From an uncultured Collinsella sp. (GTDB lineage Bacteria; Actinomycetota; Coriobacteriia; Coriobacteriales; Coriobacteriaceae): 64,000 nt of DNA. The stretch spans positions 26,150-90,149 of the forward strand of contig CAKULD010000009.1 in the NCBI GenBank assembly GCA_934667065.1, in the 5' to 3' direction. Under the pieces are notes generated by a model. The model saw only the letters and a program-made list of their open reading frames with translations, searched no databases and was not told where the DNA came from. Position 1 is the first letter of the stretch. Each line of letters starts with the position of its first letter. This document shows positions 1 through 6,921 of this stretch, piece by piece. The position numbers and the translations under genes are program-made.

Positions 1-36
1 CGGTCGATTTTTAGGGGTATTCGGTCGGCAATTCGT

Positions 37-99
37 TATAATCTTCTCGGTTTTATTTCTTATGGTTTATCTATCAGCGCAAGACGATGTCAGATGGAG
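37..99 (+). promoter_or_regulatory. pyk promoter -10 and ribosome binding site
   Basis: A perfect TATAAT lies at 37-42, about 64 bases before the pyk start, with no convincing -35 box. A strong Shine-Dalgarno (GGAGGT, 94-99) sits seven bases before the ATG at 106. This leaves a short leader with no obvious structure. Confidence 0.6.
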
Positions 100-105
100 G
101 TCTGA

Positions 106-1566
106 ATGTACAAGCGCACCAAGATTGTATGCACCATGGGTCCCGCCTGCGATAGCGACGAGACCATCCGCGAGATGATCAAGGCGGGCATGAACGTCGC
201 CCGTTTTAACTTCTCGCACGGCTCCTACGACGAGCACCACGGTCGCATCGAGCGCGTCCGTCGTATTTCCAAGGAGCTCGGTATGCCCGTCGGCATCCTG
301 CTCGACACCAAGGGTCCCGAGGTCCGCACCGGCCTTCTGGTCGACGGCAAGAAGGTTGCCGTCAAGACTGGCGACAAGATCGTCGTCACCGCTCAGCCCA
401 CGTCCGAGGATTTCCACGGCACTTCTGAGCACATCTCCCTCGACTACCTGGCTCTGCCCTCCGAGGTCGAGAAGGGCTCCCTCATCCTGATCGACGACGG
501 CCTGGTTGCCCTCGAGGTCGAGTCCGTCGACGGCCAGGACATGACCTGCGTCGTCAAGAACGACGGCCTGATCGGCGAGCGCAAGGGCGTCAACATGCCC
601 AACGTCAACATCTCGCTGCCCGCCATCACCGAGCGCGATCGTCAGGACATCCTCTTTGGCCTGACCGAGAACATCGACTACATCGCCGCTTCCTTCATCC
701 GTGACGGCGAGTCCGTCCGCGGCATCCGCGAGCTTTGCCGCGAGAACGGTGGCGAGCATGTGACGATCTTCCCGAAGATCGAGTGCGCCCTGGGCGTCGA
801 GAACTTCGACGAGATCCTCGAGGCTTCCGACGGCATCATGGTCGCCCGTGGCGACCTGGGCATCGAGATCAAGCCCGAGCTCGTTCCGCACATCCAGAAG
901 GAGATCATCGCCAAGTGCAACGCGGCCTACAAGCCCGTCATCACCGCTACGCAGATGCTCGACTCCATGCAGCAGAACCCGCGCCCGACGCGCGCCGAGG
1001 TTGCCGACGTTGCTAACGCCATTTACGACGGCACCGACGCCGTCATGCTGTCCGGCGAGTCCGCTGCCGGTAAGTACCCGGTCGAGGCCGTCAAGATGCA
1101 GGCCAGCATCGCCATGGAGACCGAGAAGTACCTCCCGGCCCACGCTCCGCTCGAGGTTCCGGCTGACGCTCACGGCACCCGCGTCGTCAACAACGTTGTG
1201 GGTATGTCCGCTGTGAACATGGCCACCACCGTCGGCGCCAAGTGCATCACCGTGCCGACGACCACCGGTCGCACCGCTCGCCTGATCTCGCACTTCCGTC
1301 CCAACATGCCGATCTGCGCGTTCTCCCGTCACGACTGGGCCGTCCAGCAGATGATCATGTACTGGGGCGTTATCCCGCACCAGGCCGAGATCACCCAGGG
1401 CACCGTCAACGGTACGATCGTCAAGGCGATCGAGACCGCTAAGGAGCTCGGCTACGTCGAGACCGGCGACCTGACCGTCGCCACCGCCGGCGATCCCCGC
1501 ATGAGCGTCCAGCTCGAGGACAAGGTCTCCTCGACCAACGTCGCTTACGTCGCTCAGGTGCGCTAA
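106..1566 (+). CDS. pyk: Pyruvate kinase
   Basis: Cytoplasmic glycolytic enzyme that transfers phosphate from phosphoenolpyruvate to ADP, giving pyruvate and ATP. The 486-residue product starts MYKRTKIVCTMGPA, the usual phosphate-binding N-terminus. It contains the active-site lysine motif FPKIECALG, the metal/substrate segment MVARGDLGIEI and the TATQMLDSM loop, followed by a normal C-terminal allosteric domain. It lacks the extra PEP-utilising C-terminal domain found in some Firmicutes. The start is set by GGAGGT seven bases upstream. The gene is monocistronic, with its own promoter and a strong terminator. Family assignment is secure. Confidence 0.97.
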   Translation: MYKRTKIVCTMGPACDSDETIREMIKAGMNVARFNFSHGSYDEHHGRIERVRRISKELGMPVGILLDTKGPEVRTGLLVDGKKVAVKTGDKIVVTAQPTSEDFHGTSEHISLDYLALPSEVEKGSLILIDDGLVALEVESVDGQDMTCVVKNDGLIGERKGVNMPNVNISLPAITERDRQDILFGLTENIDYIAASFIRDGESVRGIRELCRENGGEHVTIFPKIECALGVENFDEILEASDGIMVARGDLGIEIKPELVPHIQKEIIAKCNAAYKPVITATQMLDSMQQNPRPTRAEVADVANAIYDGTDAVMLSGESAAGKYPVEAVKMQASIAMETEKYLPAHAPLEVPADAHGTRVVNNVVGMSAVNMATTVGAKCITVPTTTGRTARLISHFRPNMPICAFSRHDWAVQQMIMYWGVIPHQAEITQGTVNGTIVKAIETAKELGYVETGDLTVATAGDPRMSVQLEDKVSSTNVAYVAQVR

Positions 1567-1594
1567 ATCGCACTTGCAAGCAGACTTGCATTGC

Positions 1595-1631
1595 AAAGGG
1601 CCCGGAAGGTTTCGCCTTCCGGGCCCTTTTT
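1595..1631 (+). terminator. Rho-independent terminator of pyk
   Basis: A 15-base stem (AAAGGGCCCGGAAGG paired with its complement) closes a TTTCG loop and is followed by a T run. It lies 29 bases after the pyk stop. Confidence 0.92.
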
Positions 1632-1985
1632 CTGTGCGTCAAGGCCGGGACACAGCAAAATAACCACTCATTTCTTTACCAAACGCGCGAAATCCGCCCT
1701 TCGAAGCCCAAAACTAGGGCTCCCAGCGCCAATAGTGTTCGCCCGGTGGCAAACCAACACCCCACGCAGAGCTGCTAAATCGTTTTAGCAAGGGTCAAAT
1801 CGACTGTGTTTTCAGAAGTGCGGGGAAAAATCGCTAACCCCCGAGCACAAGCCCTTTTATTTCAACAAAACCCCTGATAAAGTTGGCTCAAATACCGCTT
1901 ATGCTTGGCCTGTTTCTCTTTTTCACCGCACTTCCGAAACCGATAGCTTTTCTAACCTAAACAACGCTCAAACGATCGGATTGCT
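1632..1985. other. Non-coding spacer, AT-richer than its flanks
   Basis: No convincing gene is visible. Two copies of a GAAGTGCGG-G/T-GAAAAA motif face each other at about 1813-1832 and 1919-1937, forming a wide inverted repeat. They lie in the likely promoter region of the next gene and could be operator half-sites or the ends of a decayed repeat. No clear Shine-Dalgarno precedes the ATG at 1986. Confidence 0.5.
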
Positions 1986-3059
1986 ATGTCATTTCTTGCC
2001 TGCGGACCCACGGCTTTCCAGTACTATCGCATCCCACCTCAGATACTGGGACTCTATCCGGCAATCCTGCCGCCCGACCATGACCATCGCTTGGTGCATT
2101 ACTCCCAACAGCCAGTGTTTAAAGACCTGCTCAGCAAACCGGTCTGGAGATTCGTAAGCGAAAGGGGTCACCGTGCGAACGGAAAGCTATTTCACAGCCG
2201 CTTGCTAACCCAAGAGCCGCCTCCGGGGTCATTTAGGCAAACTGAACATGGGTTTGATGTCACGTCGCCGGAGTTTACGCTGCTCAACCTTGCTACGCAG
2301 GTCTCACGTAGCCAATTACTCATGGCCTGTTACGAGATGTGCGGCTCCTTTGCAGTGTTTAAGCCCTGCGTGCGAACGCAGCAACAACTCGATGAAGCCA
2401 TCTTGCTTAAGCTCATTCCACCCAACTGCGGTTGGGAACGAGTTAACGACGTCAACGGCAAAGACACCAACCTGTGGAAGCGCACACCGCTCCTGAACGC
2501 GGCGGATATCGCCGCGTTCGCCAAGCAGGCCGCAGGCCTGCGTGGCGTCAAACAGCTCCGCCGGGCAACCGAACGCATAACGGGGCAGACTGCCTCGCCC
2601 TTCGAAGTTCAGACCTCCATGCTCGTCTCGCTCCCCCGTGACGAGGGCGGCCTAGGCGTCCATATCGCGAACAACGTGCGCATCCCACTCAGTGAAGCTG
2701 CGCGCTCGCTGTATGACAAAACCTGCTGCTACGCCGACATCCTCATCGAGAGCAATACCGACAGCATGGGCGTTATCCTGGAATGCCAAGGCCGTTCCGC
2801 TCATGACAGCGAGGCCGCAAGTCTCTCCGATGCCGAGCGTACCACCGCTCTCACAAGCATGGGCTACGACGTCATCCAAATTACCTACGAACAGATCAAG
2901 GACAAGAAGAGTTTTGACAGCGTCGCCGAGCTCATCCATAAAAAGGCCGGGCTCCCCTACACCCCAAAGACCAAACAGGAACGCACCGCCGAAGATGCCC
3001 TTCGGCGGGAGCTGTTAGTCGATTGGGATGAATTATTCGCCGTCAAGCCGGCCAGTTAG
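1986..3059 (+). CDS. DUF559/Vsr-like nuclease-fold protein, copy 1
   Basis: A 357-residue protein of unknown role. The C-terminal segment (about residues 245-305) reads ADILIE, then ILECQG, a histidine three residues later, D-A-E-R and L-x3-GYDV. That order of acidic, E-x-Q-G, H and D-x2-R residues resembles the Vsr/DUF559 branch of the PD-(D/E)XK nuclease fold, although the usual catalytic lysine is replaced by glutamine. The N-terminal part (VxxxxAFxYxRxP, then TSPEFTLLNLAT and ACYEMCGSF) matches the gene at 52978 and more weakly the one at 27768. It overlaps the convergent phospholipase gene by four bases. Nuclease activity is inferred; it could equally be a DNA-binding or toxin/antitoxin-type protein. 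Confidence 0.6.
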   Translation: MSFLACGPTAFQYYRIPPQILGLYPAILPPDHDHRLVHYSQQPVFKDLLSKPVWRFVSERGHRANGKLFHSRLLTQEPPPGSFRQTEHGFDVTSPEFTLLNLATQVSRSQLLMACYEMCGSFAVFKPCVRTQQQLDEAILLKLIPPNCGWERVNDVNGKDTNLWKRTPLLNAADIAAFAKQAAGLRGVKQLRRATERITGQTASPFEVQTSMLVSLPRDEGGLGVHIANNVRIPLSEAARSLYDKTCCYADILIESNTDSMGVILECQGRSAHDSEAASLSDAERTTALTSMGYDVIQITYEQIKDKKSFDSVAELIHKKAGLPYTPKTKQERTAEDALRRELLVDWDELFAVKPAS

Positions 3060-3904
3060 CAGCTGGCGATCAGGGGCGCCGCGGGGACGCCGGGGGCATC
3101 AACGCGCTCGGCAAAGCCAGCCTCGGTCAGCTCGATGACCTCGGCAAACGTTTCATCAAAGAACTCCTCGGTCAGCAGACGGTACGGCGGATGATCGGGC
3201 TCGCCGGGGTTTTCGCGCACGATCTCATGCATGACGCCGATAGTCTTGAGTACATATTCCTTATGGATGGGATACTGCCCAAAACGCGTCGCCGCGGTAT
3301 ACAGGCGATCGGTCGCACGCGGGATCGAGACGATGCCGAGCGTCTTGCCAAACCAGTCAAAGTCACCCTGCTTTTTGATACGGAACTCCTCGCTCGGCTT
3401 GCCGCCGTGCGCTTCCAGATACTGGTTCACGCGCGTGTTCCACACGGTATCGGCCACCAGATGCGACCAGACGCCCAGTGTTAAATCGAGCAACGACTGT
3501 GCCACGTCCTCGGATGCCAGCGAAAACTCGCCGGCATCCGGCCCGGCAACCGGCTCGGCATCCTTATAGCGCTGAGGATAGTGCACGCGATTCAGCCGCT
3601 CGCGCTCCTCGACAATCGAGGTCGCCGCAGCCGGTGCACCGGCGGGCGAACTTTTAAGCAACGGCGCCACATAGGTATCCCAAAACTCATGCTCGCGCGG
3701 CTTAGGAATAGGCTCGGGCTTGGCAAAGTGTGTAATGCGGTACGGAATGGGATCGGCGATGCCGGGAACCATATAGCCCACAAAGATATCTGGAACCACG
3801 CAGCCAAACAAAAAGGCGTTACGATCGCGGACGCTATCGGCAAGCGCGCCGGTGCGCTCCAGCAAACGCTCCGTTTGAGCGATATGAATGTTCCAGCTTG
3901 GCAT
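3056..3904 (-). CDS. Zinc-dependent phospholipase C-like protein
   Basis: A 282-residue protein beginning MPSWNIHIAQTERLL, the usual N-terminal tryptophan/histidine zinc-binding segment of the PF00882-type zinc-dependent phospholipase C family. Further candidate metal ligands are the GCVVPDIF segment, ITHF and the WSHLVADTVWN motif. I chose the second methionine (3904): the run GGGGGTGG lies just before it, whereas the upstream ATG at 3916 would bury that site inside the gene. There is no signal peptide, so an intracellular or peripheral role is likely. The substrate is unknown. Confidence 0.75.
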   Translation of the reverse strand: MPSWNIHIAQTERLLERTGALADSVRDRNAFLFGCVVPDIFVGYMVPGIADPIPYRITHFAKPEPIPKPREHEFWDTYVAPLLKSSPAGAPAAATSIVEERERLNRVHYPQRYKDAEPVAGPDAGEFSLASEDVAQSLLDLTLGVWSHLVADTVWNTRVNQYLEAHGGKPSEEFRIKKQGDFDWFGKTLGIVSIPRATDRLYTAATRFGQYPIHKEYVLKTIGVMHEIVRENPGEPDHPPYRLLTEEFFDETFAEVIELTEAGFAERVDAPGVPAAPLIASC

Positions 3905-3983
3905 AGCCACCCCCATAAAAACCTGGATAACTATACCATCACGGCAAAGCCGCGCGGGCGGCTACGCATGCTCCACGCAGCAA

Positions 3984-4796
3984 CTATTCGGCGACACCGC
4001 TTTCGGTTCCATACGACGGCGCAGGTGCTTCGACCACGTGGTGACATCGATCGATATAGATCGCACGGGCACCCAGACGTCGCACCAAATCCTGGTGGTG
4101 CGTGCTCATCAAGACCGTCTTGCCCGCCGCAACATAGGCCAGCAAGAAGTTGACCACGATGTCGCATGAATCTTCGTCAAGCCCGTTGGTGGGCTCGTCG
4201 AGCACCAGGATATCTGGATTCATCGACACTACTGCGGCCAGCGCCACGCGCTTCTTTTGCCCACCCGAGAGCTGATAGGGCGAGGCATCGACCAGGTCGG
4301 CAACCCGGAACAGCTCCATGGCATCGCGCACGCGGCGGTCGAGCTCGTCTGCCGGCAGACCCATTTGAGCGGGACCAAAGGCAACTTCCTCGCCCACCGT
4401 GGCGCAGAACAGCTGCGCGTCGGCATTCTGGAACACAAAGCCCATGCGCTGGTGGAAGCGCTGAGCGGCCACAGAATCCTTCAGAAACGCCGCATCGACC
4501 ACGTGCCCATCAAACAGGTACGTACCCGCGTCCGCGAGCTCAAGACCGTTGATAAGGCGCATGATCGTCGTCTTGCCGCAGCCATTGGGACCGAGTAGCG
4601 CAACAAGCTCACCGCGATCGACCCGCAGCGACACGCCGTCGACAACCGTATGCCCAGCATAGGAAAACACCACGTCGCGCAACTCGATGAGTGGGGCTAC
4701 CTTGGTGCCAGCTGCACCGCTCGCACCCGTCACGCTATTCGTATCGTCAGCCAAAACGTCGCCCTTCCCTATTCGCATCAACAGCCCGCCAGCCAT
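3984..4796 (-). CDS. nikO: Nickel/cobalt ECF transporter ATPase
   Basis: ATP-binding subunit of an energy-coupling-factor metal importer, at the inner face of the membrane. The 270-residue protein shows Walker A GPNGCGKTT, the Q-loop region FVFQNADAQLF, the signature LSGGQKKRVALAA and Walker B ILVLDEPTNGLDED. It is the last gene of nikMN-nikQ-nikO: its ATG directly follows the nikQ stop codon, which implies translational coupling. An alternative in-frame ATG lies at 4778. Nickel rather than cobalt is inferred from the NikR-type operator upstream of the operon. Confidence 0.92.
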   Translation of the reverse strand: MAGGLLMRIGKGDVLADDTNSVTGASGAAGTKVAPLIELRDVVFSYAGHTVVDGVSLRVDRGELVALLGPNGCGKTTIMRLINGLELADAGTYLFDGHVVDAAFLKDSVAAQRFHQRMGFVFQNADAQLFCATVGEEVAFGPAQMGLPADELDRRVRDAMELFRVADLVDASPYQLSGGQKKRVALAAVVSMNPDILVLDEPTNGLDEDSCDIVVNFLLAYVAAGKTVLMSTHHQDLVRRLGARAIYIDRCHHVVEAPAPSYGTESGVAE

Positions 4797-5633
4797 TTAC
4801 AGCACGGCGCACAGCGCCGCCAGCAGCGCCACAACGGCCGTATAAACCGCGTCGCGCCAGCCAAACCCAGCGCGCGCGGGCGCCGGATACACACCGGCAA
4901 AGCCACGGCAAAGCATGGCCTCGTCCATCGCGCGGCTGCATTCCATCGCCTTGATAAAGGTCATGCCCATGATACCCGCGACCGAGTCGGTACGCGAAAA
5001 CCCCGCAGGCGCGCGGCCGACACTGCGCAGCATGACCGATTCGGTCAGGTCGTGCGCCGTGCGGCCCAGCACCTCGATGTGCTTGAGCGCCATATCAAAC
5101 GTAAAGACAACCTCGTCGGGCAGGTGCAACATCTTGAGCGCTGCCGACATGCGGCTCCAGGTAAGCGTCCACGAAACGCCCAGCACCAGCGACACGTTAA
5201 TAAAGGTCTTGAGCGCGATCTTGAGCATGGCGCCCGCAGCCGATGCGCCCAACAGCAGGGCCGGCAGCGCCAGAACCACCGCAAGCCCCGCAGCGCCAAG
5301 CGCCGGCACAAAGGTCGCCCGCAGCCCGCGCACGGGACGTACGGCAACGAGCACCAACGCGACAGCAGACATCAACATGAGGTACAGCGGACTCTGCGTC
5401 AGGCACACGCACAGGACGCAGACAAACATCCCCACCAGGCGCACCGGAGCCGAAACGCAAGAAAGGGCGCGGTCGACAACTGACCCGCCCTCGTGTGCGC
5501 CGCCACCCAGGCGAACCCGTTCAAGCAGGCTCGCCAGGTGCAGGACGTTCTTTTGCATTACGCGATGCCGAGCCCCCGTGGGCTCGTATCGCTCCTCGGC
5601 CGCAAGCCAGCTAGGCAGCTCGGCCATTGCCAT
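4797..5633 (-). CDS. nikQ: Nickel/cobalt ECF transporter transmembrane subunit
   Basis: CbiQ/NikQ T-component linking the ATPase to the substrate-binding subunit. It has hydrophobic helices through the middle and the two cytosolic coupling regions, including the MALKHIEVLGRTAHDL stretch and the C-terminal MECSRAMDEAMLCRGF motif, which matches the family's A-R-G signature helix. The start is uncertain: an in-frame GTG lies at 5639 and ATGs at 5633 and 5627, all overlapping the 3' end of nikMN. The 5633 ATG is preceded by AAGGAAAG at a usable distance. Confidence 0.88.
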   Translation of the reverse strand: MAMAELPSWLAAEERYEPTGARHRVMQKNVLHLASLLERVRLGGGAHEGGSVVDRALSCVSAPVRLVGMFVCVLCVCLTQSPLYLMLMSAVALVLVAVRPVRGLRATFVPALGAAGLAVVLALPALLLGASAAGAMLKIALKTFINVSLVLGVSWTLTWSRMSAALKMLHLPDEVVFTFDMALKHIEVLGRTAHDLTESVMLRSVGRAPAGFSRTDSVAGIMGMTFIKAMECSRAMDEAMLCRGFAGVYPAPARAGFGWRDAVYTAVVALLAALCAVL

Positions 5634-6696
5634 GAGCACCGCTTTCCTTAACCGTCAGCGAGATCAGGCGGAACGCGATGGTGAGCACCGCCACGCCAAT
5701 CACGCCCGAAAGGATATACATGGCAGCCTGGCCGGCAAAGCCAAGACCCTGCTCCTCGGAATAAGCCTGTAGATAATCGCCCGTGGGCAGGACGTCAGCG
5801 AAGGTCGGGGTATCGAGGCCGACCGAAGCCTGTAAGTTGTCGTCGCCAGCCTCCTGAACGGCGGTTGCGGCGCCCTCGGCGTCCCACTCGCCCCAGGCGT
5901 CACCCGTGGCAAGCAGACCCAGCGGCGTGGCCACGACAAGTACGGCGACCAGGATGAGCGTGGGGATCAGCGAGGTCTTCTTGGCAGTAGCGCCCTCGGC
6001 GGCAAGCTGGCCGTCAGCGGCCTCGGGACCAACGATAATACCCGGCGCCGTCTTCTTGATAAAGCCGTAAATGGCGGCCGTCGCCACACCCTCGACCACG
6101 CCGGCGACCAGCATGTGCGGAATCATCATGGCCGGGACAGCGATAGACAGCGGGAAGGGGCAGTACAGCGGCGCGCCCGAGGCATTGGTGAAGAGCATGG
6201 GCTGAATACCGAACTCGATCGCCGCGCACAGGGCTGCCAGGCACAGGCCAACCCAGCCACTCACGATAGCCGAGACCGAAGTGCCCCAGCTCTTGTCGTG
6301 CAGACGAATGTTGAGCGCACGAAACACGATGGCGGCGGCAAACGGCAGCACAAAGGCCATGTTAAAGCAGTTGGCGCCAAAAGACAGGATGCCGCCGTCG
6401 CCAAACAGTAGCGCCTGCAGCGCCAGCGCGACCGAAACGGCAATGGCCGCAGCCTCGGGGCCCAGCAGCAACGCGATCAGCGCGCCGCCGACAGCGTGAC
6501 CCGTGGTGCCGCCGGGCAGCGGCACGTTAAACATCATGAGCAAAAAGGAGAACGCGGCGCAAATACCCAAAAAGGCCATGTGCTCGCGATCGAGCGTAGC
6601 GCGCACCTTCTTGATGCAGTGAACCCACACGGGCACCATCGCCACCGCCATGACGGCATCGGTCTGCGGGGACAGGTAATTATCTGGAATGTGCAT
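5611..6696 (-). CDS. nikMN: Nickel ECF transporter substrate-binding protein, NikM fused to NikN-like region
   Basis: Membrane S-component for nickel (or cobalt). The chosen ATG (6696) gives MHIPDNYL. The start matters because in NikM/CbiM proteins the N-terminal amine and His2 are metal ligands, and GGGAGGCG sits five bases upstream. An upstream in-frame ATG at 6720 would add eight residues and destroy this site. Helices follow, with PLPGGTTGHAVGG and MIPHMLVAGVVEG as conserved family segments. The C-terminal ~120 residues have two helices flanking a polar extracellular loop, as in fused NikN/CbiN. The 3' end overlaps nikQ. Confidence 0.92.
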   Translation of the reverse strand: MHIPDNYLSPQTDAVMAVAMVPVWVHCIKKVRATLDREHMAFLGICAAFSFLLMMFNVPLPGGTTGHAVGGALIALLLGPEAAAIAVSVALALQALLFGDGGILSFGANCFNMAFVLPFAAAIVFRALNIRLHDKSWGTSVSAIVSGWVGLCLAALCAAIEFGIQPMLFTNASGAPLYCPFPLSIAVPAMMIPHMLVAGVVEGVATAAIYGFIKKTAPGIIVGPEAADGQLAAEGATAKKTSLIPTLILVAVLVVATPLGLLATGDAWGEWDAEGAATAVQEAGDDNLQASVGLDTPTFADVLPTGDYLQAYSEEQGLGFAGQAAMYILSGVIGVAVLTIAFRLISLTVKESGAHGNGRAA

Positions 6697-6751
6697 AGCG
6701 CCTCCCGGTTGTCGGCGCATGGGATTGCGGCGCCGGTTGAATCAATTGTCA

Positions 6752-6779
6752 GTGTTACGCATCAACTAATTCGTAACAC
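6752..6779. promoter_or_regulatory. NikR-type operator upstream of nikMN
   Basis: A perfect palindrome GTGTTAC-N14-GTAACAC. This is the half-site and spacing class described for NikR boxes outside enterobacteria. It lies 56-83 bases before the nikMN start and just downstream of a possible minus-strand -10 (TATGAT, 6790-6795), so a bound repressor would block transcription when nickel is plentiful. The nikR gene itself is not in the window. Confidence 0.8.
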
Positions 6780-6797
6780 GCCGCCGGCTATCATAGC

Positions 6798-6834
6798 AAA
6801 ACGGCGCGCCGCCCACAAAGCAGCACGCCGTTTT
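6798..6834 (-). terminator. Terminator downstream of pheT
   Basis: The minus strand reads AAAACGGCG, a GC-rich hairpin and CGCCGTTTT, about 88 bases after the pheT stop. It separates pheST from the nik promoter. Because it is symmetrical it could work in both directions. Confidence 0.7.
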
Positions 6835-6921
6835 GCAATACATACGTCATAGATGCGAGACATCAGCGGGCAGCGGCCCAGTCATGCCGCCGCCCGACGG
6901 CCCACGCCTCAGTCGCAAGCC

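Noticed and set aside
6697..6800. Cobalamin riboswitch upstream of the metal transporter
   Set aside because: The leader is short and lacks the B12 box; a NikR-type palindrome explains regulation better.
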